A stretch of DNA of 64,000 bases from Lunularia cruciata (lineage: Eukaryota > Streptophyta > Marchantiopsida > Lunulariales > Lunulariaceae), in NCBI GenBank assembly GCA_948567375.1, contig OX419758.1, positions 41,741,473 to 41,805,472 on the forward strand, read 5' to 3'. Each line of letters begins with the position of its first letter. Positions within the stretch are counted from its first letter, which is position 1. Below, piece by piece: positions 21,025 through 32,583 of this stretch. The notes under the pieces were generated by a model. That model ran no database searches and was not told the origin of the DNA. It worked only from the letters and a program-made list of their open reading frames with translations. Both the position numbers and the translations under genes were made by a program.

Positions 21025-21844
21025 TTTTGTACTCTGTAGAGCTAGCTGGTGCTAAACGCAGGGTACCGTTGATATATTCGTCCTAGGTAGTTTTTACTTC
21101 TGTGGTTAGCAGGTGAGAACTCTCTTTTCATTCATTTCTGACGCAGACCTGTTCTTCACTTAATAATCCTATCTTTTGGTTTAAATTAAGCGCTCTTAAG
21201 CTTTTCTAGTCTTCATTCTTTACAATAAGGTGCCTAATTGAATTCCTACATGTTAAGAACAGGAACTCTACACTATCGATAAACTCCTGTCGGAATTATT
21301 TGGGATTTGTCTTCTAACTTCTCGATCGACTCCTGTCAAAATTATCATATTTCAAGTCTGCAACATTGACTCCAGGTGTACATAAGTGGCAAGCTCACAA
21401 AGTTCAGGGACAATATCATAGCTGATGCCATTTGGGCCTTCGCTCAAGTTTAGGATTATGCTAGTACATCAGCAATACCATGGAACTGCCCAGCCGTAAG
21501 ACTAAAGTCCATAACAAACTCAACGTGTCTGGGCAGATACCACGATTAGCAACCTGGTCAAATGAAATTCACCTGTGTGTACACCATACCCCGATAAGAG
21601 CACCAACAACCTGAGGAGAATGAAAATCAAGCCTCCTGGAGGTAGATACCAGGGTTGGCAACAATAACCTGATTCATGTATCGTCACGGAAAACATGGAT
21701 CCATGTCAAAAACCAAGCGGAAGTAAGAAATGTGAACGCTCAATTGCCGTTCAGATTTCTTACTCCGGTTAGATGAGGAGATCACTACTGGCAGATGCAC
21801 GCCCCTTTAACATCATCAGGTATCGGGAACCAAAACCTTGAGAA
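21025..21844. other. No recognisable content
   Basis: No gene, long repeat or RNA feature that I can support. Confidence 0.4.
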
Positions 21845-22015
21845 ACTCGAGCATAGCTTGAATATCTTAGGTGCAGGATGGCAAATTTAGACTCATATAG
21901 ACTCTATTGGGGGCTAGCCCCATTTTACCTTTTTCTCCCTTGTACGTTGTAACGGCGTGATGGGTCTTCCCATCCATCGTGTTCTCTACGCGGTCGCCTT
22001 GTTCCTGTAATGGTA
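21845..22015 (+). mobile_element. 5'-truncated tail of an RLE-type non-LTR retrotransposon
   Basis: Contains the family's 3'-UTR signature: ATATCTTAGGTGC, a TATAGACTCTATTGGGGGCT block, CTCCCTTGTACG, and the hairpin GATGGGTCTTCCCATC at 21959-21974, then CGCGGTCGCCTT. The same order follows the RLE reading frame at 48.48-48.66 kb and recurs at 54.5-54.85 kb and, inverted, at 55.33-55.56 kb. Confidence 0.75.
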
Positions 22016-23832
22016 ATCCGTCTTCAACATCTTCACGTCTCGAGCACCGTATGTTGTCACTGGGTTGACTTGAGATCCGGGAGAGACTGTGGTCAACTGC
22101 AGACCCACCAACAAACTGAACCGGGAGGTTCAAAATTAGGATAAAAATCTGGTTTAAACTTCTAAATTTATAAATTAAAAACGGTGTATATTCCTTTATT
22201 GTATTTTCATAACTCATATCTTAAACATTTCCAAAATATATCTCCTTTGATCAACACCGGCGTTCATTTCTCCTGCTTAACGCTGATTTCAGAATAATGG
22301 ATCCATTTCCTTTATATTAACCGTCGCTTTTATTCACCTGCCCTAAGTCACTTCTCATAATTTCTATTCAACTCAACCAGTTCAATGAAAATCTCGATGC
22401 TGATAATTTGGTACCTTCAATTCTTCTTGCTGGAATTGAAATCTTTCAATTGGATTTTCTTACCGGGAGGGGAAGCATTATATCTTTATTTAAATTCATA
22501 AAAACGAAAAAGCCTAGTGCCTCCTTTAATATCAGTAGCTTATCTTCTATAAAAATCCGATTCACCGACACATATTTTGGATGCTAGAGTATGTGCATAG
22601 TTTGGCTAATTCAATGAATGTAAGGTCGAGTTTCACCAATTCACCAACAGAACAAAGCATATAGGAAATAGAGAATATCGACCAAGTCATTCCTCGAACC
22701 AGATTGCAAATGTGCTCATTTTCGTTAGAAAAATCTCATCGACCAAGTCTTGCAAACCGGTAATTATTTATTTATTCATATTTATAGTTATTTATTGAGA
22801 CTTAGAGGCATAGTGAGTAGATGTGGATCTGATGGTGATAAGCAAGTCAAAGAAACTGAATCAGTTTATTTTGTCGCTTATTTTGCGTGTGTTATTTTGG
22901 ACCATTTAATCTTCTAAGGGAAGAAAGCTCATCATGATCCAAAGAAGTTCACGTAATAAGCCAACTCCAAGCAATCAAGAGTTGGATCTGCATTGTACAC
23001 GAAAGCTAAAGATCAGCACATCATGGACTTCTTGTACATGAGCATGCTTTGCCATGATTCTAACTAATTTACACTATTCTTTCGTCCATTAGCTTTCTCA
23101 CATGCAGGTGGATTGGCTTGATGGTGTATTTTCACTCTTGGTTCTTCTTTTCTTTTCTTTTCTTTCCGTTTCTCATACAATATATTTTCTCTTTGATTTT
23201 ATTTACCGGCTGGCTATCTCATCCCATAATTTAACTCTGTGATTGAACTTCCCAATATAATATGTGTATGGGTTGTGTTCTCTTGTTCCAGTTGGACATG
23301 GCAATATAGAATTTGAATGCTGTACTAGCCTCAGATCTCTTCATTGCGTTACACTAGGGGATTTCAAAAATAGTTTTGAAGGATGTAAATAACAAACTTA
23401 GTAACTATTTATAGTGAACTCTGGAAGGAGATGAGGTACTGATAAATGAATGCTTTGTAAATTGTTTTGCGGTATATCATGTGAAATTTGTAAAATTTAT
23501 AAAATCATTTATTCATTTACAAAATCAGGCACTATATTAAGGATGTTTAGGATCGCCGTATTGAAATAAATGATTGTCAAAAGAGAAGATGTTGCTTCTT
23601 GAGAGAGTTGCCACAGTTTTTTGAGGTGATTCTTAGAGTGGGATTTATGAAAAAATTTGGCAGATCCAAAATGCCGCTCTCAACTATTTGAATTCAAATT
23701 CACCATCTGCAAATGCAAATGTTGTGTGCAAATGCTCTTGTCAACAAACCAAAACCGGTGTGTTTTGTAGTTTTACATTGGTGTGGTGGTTCATTTCCAT
23801 AGATTAGTGCGGCAAGGGAGATAGCACGAGTT
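22016..23832. other. AT-rich sequence without a supported gene
   Basis: I see short CT-rich runs (TTCTTTTCTTTT near 23140) but no coding or repeat structure that I can assign. Confidence 0.4.
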
Positions 23833-24117
23833 ATGGAAAATGATTTGCATCGCTTGTGGCAACCAATTGAAGGTCAAGGAATTCTACTCCAAAAGGACAA
23901 TGCAAATTTAGCAAAGGGAGATCAAGAACTTGATTGCAATGCAGGCTTACATATGGATGCAAAATCAACGGGTGCTATCAAACGGCTACTAGTGGCAACG
24001 AGTGACTACAAGCAGCAACGAGCAGCTTTAGGTGCTATTGAGCAACTACGGGTGGCTACAAGCAATGACAAGCAGCGACGAGAAACAACGAGCAACGGTG
24101 GGCAAAATCCCATTTAG
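23833..24117 (+). other. Small open frame (94 codons) with an in-frame 60-bp duplication
   Basis: The frame starts at ATG 23833 and contains two adjacent 20-residue units beginning GAIKRLLVATSDYKQQ (23971) and GAIEQLRVATSNDKQR (24031). Differences between the units are spread over all codon positions, so selection on protein is not evident. Could be a fragment of a transposon gag or a chance frame in repeated DNA. No family recognised. Confidence 0.25.
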
Positions 24118-25139
24118 TCCTAAATTAACACATTACACCGGGTCAGATTCACCCTAAACCATGCACTTTATTAACCCTAATATGTAATTAATGCATTATG
24201 GTGTAACAATAGAACTCCATATCCCTTATTTTCTCCAAACCACCTCCTATGGAGTTTGCTAATAATAAGGAACTTGGACAGAACTCCATAGCAGTACTCT
24301 TTCTTCCTCCCACCCGCACCCCGTATCGATTTAGTCAACGCTTCATAATAATCTATATGAAAATATACAGAGCTTAGTAAAACTATTTCTGAAACCCTTA
24401 CTATTTCATATGGTATGGTATGTATCTATATTTGTCAGCTGAGTTAGCCCCACATCTTCTCATCTTGATCACATTGTTGTTAGGACATGTTTATGTCAAC
24501 TTATGTTGGTGGCAAGTTGATTTAAGACCGCCTGATGAAATAAAATTCAGGGGACATTGTTAAAAGCAAGCAAGAAAAGTATTGAATGTTTGTTTATGTT
24601 CTTGGTCTGCCAAAAAGAAAATAGAAATTTACATGAAGGATGGGAACTGCTATGAGGGCCCCCGGTATACACATGCATTTCGGTAAATTTTTGTGTTATG
24701 AAATTTAGAAAATCTAGTTGAGTATTAAAATATATTTTAAACTAATCATAGTTTAATCATATGAAAGACACTCTATTCAAGTATGCACTAAGTAGGTTCC
24801 GCTGATCCCAACCATGAATCGCATAGACCTTTATTCAACTTAGTGGAAAGAATCATGGGATTATGGGTGTCTACCACTCCTGCTGCCTTAAACAAGGATG
24901 TAAATTACAAATCCGACTGCATAGAGGAACAACCTCAATTCGAGTTTTTCACTATCTTGTATATTTGTTTCGATCCTATGAGACTTTTCAGCATATCCTG
25001 GTTTCATTGTTCATGCGCTAGTATCTAGTTTTAAGTGTGTTTAATACTTATCAGTCGGCCCTTGGCTTGTTTGTTTTCCTGCTCTTGTAACATAAAATTG
25101 TTTCTCATTCATTAATGTTAATACATTTGTTCCTCCTAT
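24118..25139. other. AT-rich sequence without a supported gene
   Basis: No motif, RNA gene or repeat recognised here. Confidence 0.4.
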
Positions 25140-26545
25140 CTGCTCAGTAAGCCAATCTCGAACCCCTCTTCCTCTCCCATTATTTTCTATCAAACTCTTT
25201 CCTTCGACCCCCTTTTCCATTTGCCCTTCAATTCATGTGTATCTTTACTATTGAACGATCGAATACCCCTTGCCTTTCATCTCATGTGTATCTTGATTAT
25301 CTACTATCTTTACTATTGCTTAGTTCTTACACCATCCTCAACCCCTCCTCCAGGTTTGTTTTGTCGGTTTGCGTGCCTTTTTCCACACTTCACCAACCAT
25401 ATGATTTTCAAACATGTATCTTTGTTTTATAACCTTGTATCTTGATGGCTATATCATTAGTTCTTGTTGCTTTCCACCTCATGTTTACTCAAAGCAATAA
25501 CAACCATTGTCTCTAGGGGCAAGGAGAATCACTACATACCTCAGCTATCCTGGATACAGACTATTATGCACCTCAACTATCTTTGTCCCATCTAATCATT
25601 TGGATGATCTCTCATGGATGTAGCATAAGATTCTTTCGAAAGGTAAGGGCCATTGGATGCTCTCGTGCCATACTTGCATCTAATTACAGACATCATATCT
25701 CAATCACTTTGTAATGTGTTCATGCTTTAGTTCTTCACCAATGAGCAACTGCAAAAGACACACCTAGCATGGTGCTCTTCTTTCCTTTTGCACTTATTTA
25801 TACCCCTTGTACTCCTTTCTCTTTTCCTTCATGGTACTATTTATATATCTATTTTATATTTTAATACAATAGTCATTTCACCACTCATACTCATGAATCT
25901 TTATTTAATAATTATGCATCTTGATTATGTATTGTTAGGTCGCATTCCTTGTTCCTATTCAAGGCTCACTCCAATTGTGATCTTCTCCTCTCTTCTCCTC
26001 TCTTCTCCTCTCCTCTCCTCGCACAATGGGAGGAGAGGAGAAGGGACGGGAGAGGAGAAAGGAGGCAAAAAATGAAAGGATATTCTAGAGTTTTAGAGAG
26101 CTCACCTGCATACATTACATGAGTGAATAGTAGATTCTGTTCATTTTTTATTTTGGTTCCATTGGTACCTAGATTGAAGGCTATGGAGAATTGAGTAGAA
26201 AATTATGAGTGCTTTCAGGTTTTTAGGATTTAGACTGAAAACTTCACATTGAGAGTGATGGTTGGGAATTTCCATTTCTAATCTCTTTGTATTCATGTTT
26301 GAGTTCCATGGGAACTTAGTTTGAAAATTTTTGAGATAGAAACTGAAAGTTATGAGAGTTTAAAGCTTTTAAAATTTAGAGAGATTATATTTTCTCATGT
26401 GAGTTGGGATGTGAGGGATTGTGATTTTTCATGTATGGGGAGAAATGGAGAGGATTATCATGTGTTACGATTATTATTCTTTTGCTAGCCATGAGTACAC
26501 TTCTCCATGTGGGACCACCTGAAGTGGCTTGGGATACACCATGCC
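25140..26545 (+). repeat. Leader repeat, copy 1 (upstream of the RLE element frame)
   Basis: From about 25315 to 26545 this is nearly identical (about 97% by eye) to 31358-32583. The part 25140-25500 is also found inverted at 50.43-51.06 kb. It includes a long CT/GA imperfect hairpin at 25981-26065. It leads directly into the N-terminal zinc-finger region of the RLE retrotransposon, so it may be that element's 5' leader. It does not have clear LTR ends. Confidence 0.75.
25981..26065. repeat. Homopyrimidine/homopurine hairpin in leader repeat copy 1
   Basis: A 40-base CTCTTCTC-type run, a short GCACAATG loop, then a GGAGGAGAGG-type purine run that is its imperfect reverse complement. The same structure is at 32029-32115. 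Confidence 0.85.
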
Positions 26546-28792
26546 AGGTGTGTCAACAATGTTTTACATCACCAAGGGTAAAGACCCAAGTAGGAAGGAT
26601 GCATAAGGATTATGATTGGACCACTTGGGATGCTCGTATGAGGCAAATGATCACATTGATAGCAATGACACTTGGGATTATGCATGCTTCCGTTATCCCT
26701 TTGTTCACCATTCCAATGATATTGATGGAGCCATGGGAGTGGTTAGCATCTCAAACGGGTTATATCTTGGGGTTATTTGAGACTTGTTTTCTATGTCCAC
26801 ATCTATTCCATAGGCTATCCCATATACTCCATGATGAGGCTAGACATGTTTTTTGCCTACCACTTGATTGTTTGGCTTGTGATCCCTAGCACAAGTTAGC
26901 ATAGTTCTTATTCCTCTAACTCACTTGATGGTGCCTTTGTTATGCTAAAAGGAGATGTTCGGAGCATATAGAGGTGGTTGCTAAATTTTGTCAATTTTGA
27001 TTAAGGGATTGGGCTACACTACATGAGGAGTCAGTTAAGACTACACATTTTAGGAGATAGATTCTACCATAAGATACCAGAGCGTCCACTCTATTACTGT
27101 AGTATAGAACATTGGATCAGGCATGAGAGATTAGTAGAGCAGCACAAGCGCTATACTCTTTGTCTATGATTAGTCTCATTGATGAGACCATCTCTTTGTT
27201 ACACTCACTACATCCTATGGCAAGAGAGGGAGTACCATTAGAGGTCTTAGATTATCAGCCTTCACAGCTTTTATGTCTTGATAGTTCACTTTTTGCACAA
27301 GAGTTGTGCATTGCCTCTTGCTTCTCCTCAAGAGGCTTGTCAAGGATGGTATATGAGCATCTTAAGGATTGCTTTTAAGTAGATGATCTTTCTAGTGGAT
27401 TTACCAAGTTGTTTTAGGTGGCTATAGTAGTAGCGAGGAGAGATATTCCTACATCAATTAGTCAAGTGTTAGGGGCTAAACTACCTCTCATGATGGAGAA
27501 AGGCACAAGGAGCATTAGACCCATTAATATTGGAGAGATATTTTTGCACTTGGTTAGCCATACCATTGTCTTTAAGCATCAATCTCACTTTTGAGAGCAC
27601 CTCAATCCACATCAGTTTGGAGTAGCTACACCTAGAGGTTGCAAGGCTATTTCCCTAAGCATCAAGGCACTCCTAGAGATCCATCTACAATGGGTTTCCC
27701 TACTTGTGGATATTGAGAATACTTTTAATAGCGTCTCTTAGGCATCCATCTCTGGAGACCTTAGGGAGGCTGATTGCTGGTCATTCTATGGCTCTCTTGC
27801 TTCCCTTTACTACTAGCATGGATGGTCATAAGAGGGAGTCATCATCTTGGAAATAGTTGTCAGTACATGATAAGGAGATCCTTTATGGGGACCTTTGTTT
27901 GCCATGGCTCACTTCAAAGCTCTCTTGTCTACTACTTTTCCATGCCAGGTTGTGTATTTCCCTCCTTAGCAGACAATCCACACATTGTGGGTCCCATAGA
28001 TCAGATTAGGCAAGCCTTTGATCACTTGACTACCAAGCTACATCTTGAAAGCTTGAGAATCAAGATGTCAAAAGTGTAGTGCATAGTCCCCTTCAGTATC
28101 TCTCCCCACCTTGAGCTTCCAGAGGAGTGTGACACATCTACATATTGACTATGTATTCTTGGAGTGCCAATAGGATCCAAGGATTTTGTCACATGCTTCT
28201 TAAATGATGCCCTTGTAGAGGATATTCTCCATGTGGATGACCTTCCTCTACTAGGAGATTCATAGGTGGAATTTGGTATACTCTCCTCTAATATTGCCCA
28301 TCAAGCAACTTACTTTTTCCATATGGTTCCTCCTTCCTTGACTTTCCTATCATGTTTGAGAGCTTTTGATAGGAGGATTATAGGAGTCTTTGGTGATATC
28401 ATTAGACTAGGGACATTTTGAGTGTGTGATAGGGGATTTAACATGTAGATAGACATCTATATTGATCTTGTGCGGAGGAGTAGGCTTATTGTCTATGGAA
28501 GACATGGCACCTATAGCATTTTTGGGTAGTCAAGCTCTCTCAGCACTCCTACTTTCCTCCCATTTTGTGGTTGTTAATAGGCCAATTTTGAAGACTTATG
28601 TGACCAAGGTGGAGGAAGGATCCTTTTCTCTCTATGTGTTATTGCGTCAAATGAGAGGTGGTCTCTCTCCATGGGCACGGGAGGACCTTCCAACCTTTGC
28701 TTCACTATTGTCAGATTGGACCAGAGGTTTGTAGTCTTCCTTGATGGAGCAACAATGTCAGCATATACTACATTCTCTCTTAGTTGACTCAT
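26431..28792 (+). pseudogene. RLE-type non-LTR retrotransposon, zinc-finger and reverse transcriptase part (decayed)
   Basis: The N-terminal part carries a degenerate C2H2-like stretch CQVCQQCFTSPRVKTQ followed by DYDWTTWDARM. Further on, in shifting frames with many stops, are RSIRPINIGEIF, LNPHQFGVATPRGC and LLVDIENTFNSVS, matching RT motifs 1-3 of a non-LTR family I know from plant genomes (HQFGVxTRGGCE, LQLDVANAFN). Then come GDPLWGPLFAMAHF and CVFPSLADNPHIVGP, where the catalytic ADD of the family is ADN. The stretch GGVGLLSMEDMAPIAFLGSQ (from 28477) is from the thumb/linker. The frame is cut at 28792 by Gypsy A and continues at 47749. A dead element. Confidence 0.8.
28788..28792. repeat. 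Target-site duplication CTCAT, left copy of the Gypsy A insertion
   Basis: CTCAT before the left LTR and CTCGT (47749-47753) after the right LTR, one mismatch. The RLE element reads on across the two points. Confidence 0.65.
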
Positions 28793-29546
28793 TGTAATCT
28801 TCCAAAGGATAAGAGACTTGAAGAGAAACATAGAAGAAAAAACACACAATTTCACACTCAACCTCTGATGCCCCAAAGGAGCTCCTTGATTGTATTATAT
28901 AGCAAAGGAGACTCCTCCAAAGGAAGCTCCACCCTTAGATCAGATACATGGGTTGGTGACATGTAAGCAAGCTTTGCACAGATTCGTTATATGCATGGGT
29001 TAACATGTAGTTTCTAATCCTATCAGGTTGGTCAAACCATCTTTGACAAAAGGGAATCTTTAGGAAATTTTCCTATATGAATCTCTTAATCACATGGGTG
29101 AGGTGCCATTAGAAAGCTCTTGATGAGATAAAATTGGGATGAGGGAAGGCTAGCCTTTCCTATATTGGGAGGAGGGGGTTTTGCACATTTTTGAGGCCTA
29201 ATTCATCCGTTTAGGCCTTTGAAATTGGCTCTAAATTTTCCATGCTATTTTTGGCTCCTACTCTATTAGTATAGGTCCTCTTTTGATGACACCTCCATCT
29301 GGTCTACCTAGCCTATCATACATAACATCCTCCCATATGTTACCAAGCCAATTTCCACCTCTAGATAATATGTTTAGCTTTTGGTATTACAAATTCAAGT
29401 TATTTTTTACTCTTGCCTTATTAATAAAAATACTATTTTGGTGATACCTCTATCTAATCTACCTAGCCCATCATACATAACATCCTTCCAAAAGTTACCA
29501 AGCCAATTTTCAACTCTAGATGATATGTCTAGCTATTGGTATTACA
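28793..29546 (-). repeat. LTR of Gypsy A, left copy (3' LTR on the - strand)
   Basis: 754 bp, about 12-13% diverged from the right copy in the part compared and some 100 bp longer. The last 320 bp hold two diverged tandem units of about 150 bp, each ending GGTATTACA. A purine-rich tract on the - strand (AAAAAGAGAGGATGTT) abuts it at 29547-29562. Confidence 0.85.
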
Positions 29547-31357
29547 AACATCCTCTCTTTTTAAGATGCAATGTCCTCTTTGCAAAGTTGTTGCTCAAAA
29601 TATTTCACTAACACCAGTGCATTCTTCAAGTTGGCTATTGGCTCCCATGTTGCCTCATATAGTAGGTACACTTTTTGATGTACAAGATATTTTACATACG
29701 GATGGCGAGTACCTTGGATGCATTTCTGGAGAATACGTTTGACTTCATATTCCTCTGTGTCATCAATGAATGTTGGACAAGGTTGAATCTCCTATATAGA
29801 AGGAAAGTGGCACAATTGGGGTGCATATCTGCATAGTAAGGAAACATGGAACACTAGATGAATCTTCATGTGTGGCGGTAGCTCAAGGCGGTAGGCCATT
29901 TCACCGATTTGACAAAGGATGGGAAAAGGCTCAATAAAACAAGGTCTGAGCTTGTAAGGGCCAACTAATGTGAGCTTGGTTGTTGATAACCAGACTTGAT
30001 CCCCAACATTGAACTCCATGTGCCGACAATGTGCATCAACTTACTATTTTTGTTGATTTTGGGTGATCTGCAACCTGTTTTTAGCGTTCTCCACTCCTTG
30101 TTGGATTTTGGAAACAAAAGTGTTGACCGCATCTACCTTGGTATCCACTAGGTGGATTTTCATCAAGCTCAAAGGTGTGAAAAGATGCTCTCTATACATG
30201 AGGAAGAATGGTGTAACCTGTGTGGATGCATTCATTGAATTGTTGTATGCAAATTCCACCAATGGAAGTAAAGGTATCCGCCAAGAAAGGTGTCCCACCT
30301 TTCTTGTTCTTCTAGGATGAAGCCCCAGAGCATGTCCTCAATGGTGCAATTAGCTTGCTCTTTTTGGCCATTGGTATGTGGATGGTAGGCTATAAGCATG
30401 GCCAATTTGGTTTTGAAAAAACCAAAAAGTGTTCTCTAAAACAAATTGGTGAATTTAGGACCTCTATCATTGATGAGCACTCAAGATAGGCCATGGTGAG
30501 AAAAGACTACATCTAAGTACAATTGAGCTAATTGTGGAGCAATCATATCCTTGTTGGTAGGATGCACATGAATCATTTTGTTGAGTCGGTAAACACATAC
30601 TACGATGAAGTCAAACCCTGAGGTGGTCTTGGGCAATTCTTAAACCAAATCAATCTTACTTGTTCCAAACATTATGTAGGAGTAGGAAGGAGTTGAAGGA
30701 GTCCTATGGTAGCTTGATTAGAAGCTTTATTTTGTTGATAGAGTAGGCAACTTCAAACATATTCCATCACATTGTTGCTCATCTTGGGCCAATAGTAAAG
30801 GTGTTTGGCTGCATCTAAGGTCTTGTCCACTCCAACATGACCTGCAATGGTAGAATCATGACATTTTGCTAGGATGGTGGTTCTTATGTTTGTGTCATCC
30901 GGGATTCATAAGCTACCATCACAAAAGTGAATCCTTGGGTATTGGTGATGCCTTTGAATGATTGAGCTCCTACAATCTATGGGTCAATTTTTTTAGCAAT
31001 AAGCATCCTTGGCCAGAATTTAAGGTTCATCTTGACCTTCAATGTATTGTTAACCATTGGCATTCAAAAGAATGCATTGCTAAGCTGCTTATTGCCATCC
31101 ACATATGTGATTGTCATGTTGAACCTTTGTCTCCACTCTACACACCTAATTTATCAACGAGATAGATCTTTTTGTGTCTTGAGGTAGACTAGATATTTGT
31201 GATCTATCTCCATACAAATACCTTCTTTCAAAGATAGTGCTTCAAATGCTTGGTTGCCAAGACAATGGCCAACTCTTCTCGTTTAGTGGTGTGATAGTTG
31301 TGTTTGGCCGGTAATAGTTTTAGAGAGAAATATGCAACTGGGTGCCATCCTTCATGT
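29547..31357 (-). pseudogene. Gypsy A pol, 3' part: RNase H, integrase, chromodomain
   Basis: On the - strand: chromodomain EEYEVKRILQKCIQGTRHPY ... EATWEPIANLKNA at about 29760-29565; integrase C-terminus with FNVGDQVWLSTTKLTLVGPYKLRPCF at 30015-29800; integrase core with LVEFAYNNSMNASTQVTPFF and the NGQKEQANCTIEDML motif near 30350, catalytic Glu kept; linker and H2C2 region; RNase H end near 31350. Many stops. The sequence breaks at 31357 in RNase H, where element D begins. Confidence 0.8.
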
Positions 31358-32583
31358 CACTACTGCTTAGTTCTTACACCATCCTCAACCCCTCCTCCAA
31401 GTTTTTTTTTGGTTTGCATGCCTTTTGCCACACTTCACCAACCATATGATTTTCAAAACATGTATCTTTGTTTTATAACCTTGTATTTTGATGGCTATAT
31501 CATTAGTTCTTGTTGCTTTCCACCTCATGTTTACTCAAAGCAATAACAACCATTGTCTCTAGGGGCAAGGAGAATCACTACATACCTCAGCTATCTTGGA
31601 TACAAACTATTATGCGCCTCAACTATCTTTGTCCCATCTAATCATTTGGATGATCTCCTCATGGATGTAGCATAAGATTCTTTACAAAGGTATGGGCCAT
31701 TGTATGCTCTCCCGCCATACTTGCATCTAATTACAGACATCATATCTCAATCACTTTGTAATGTGTTCATGCTTTAGTTCTTCACCAATGAGCAACTGCA
31801 AAAGATACACCTAGCATGGTGCTCTTCTTTCCTTTTGCACTTATTTATACCCCTTGTACTCCCTTCCCTTTTTTCTTCATGGTACTACTTATATATCTAT
31901 TTTATATTTTAATACAATAGTCATTTCACCACTCATACTCATGAATCTTTATTTAATAATTATGCATCTTGATTATGTATTGTTAGGTCGCATTCCTTGT
32001 TCCTATTCAAGGCTCACTCCAATTGTGATCTTCTCCTCTCTTCTCCTCTCTTCTCCTCTCCTCTCCTCGCACAATGGGAGGAGAGGAGAAGGGACGGGAG
32101 AGGAGAAAGGAGGCAAAAAATGAAAGGATATTCTAGAGTTTTAGAGAGCTCACCTGCATACATTACATGAGTGAATAGTAGATTCTGTTCATTTTTTATT
32201 TTGGTTCCATTGGTACTTAGATTGAAGGCTATGGAGAATTGAGTAGAAAATTATGAGTGCTTTCAGGTTTTTAGGATTTAGACTGATAAATTCACATTGA
32301 GAGTGATGGTTGGGAATTTCCATTTCGAATCTCTTTGTATTCATGTTTGAGTTCCATGGGAACTTAGTTTGAAAATTTTTGAGATAGAAACTGAAAGTTA
32401 TGAGAGTTTAAAGTTTTTAGGGTTTGGAGATATTATATTTACTCATGTGAGTTGGGATGTGAGGAACTATGGTTTTGCAGATATGGAGAGAAATGGAGAG
32501 GAGCATCATGTGTTACAATTATTATTCTTGTGCTAGCCATGGGTACACTTCACCATGTGGGACCACCTGGAGTGGCTTGATGG
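31358..32583 (+). repeat. Leader repeat, copy 2 (start of element D)
   Basis: Matches 25315-26545 at about 97% by eye, including the CT/GA hairpin (32029-32115). The junction at 31358 is abrupt: Gypsy A RNase H sequence on the left, leader repeat on the right. Similarity to copy 1 stops after GTGGGACCACCTGGAGTGGCTTG; from there copy 1 continues into the RLE element and copy 2 into Gypsy-like D. Confidence 0.75.

Noticed and set aside
25221..25445. Hydrophobic frames rich in Leu, Ser and Phe in the leader repeat
   Set aside because: They come from CT-rich repeated DNA; the second copy has stops and shifts there.
25315..32583. Leader copies 1 and 2 as the LTR pair of one element
   Set aside because: The DNA between them is half of an RLE element plus a Gypsy LTR and pol in the opposite orientation, copy 2 starts abruptly inside Gypsy A, and no terminal TG/CA or target duplication fits.
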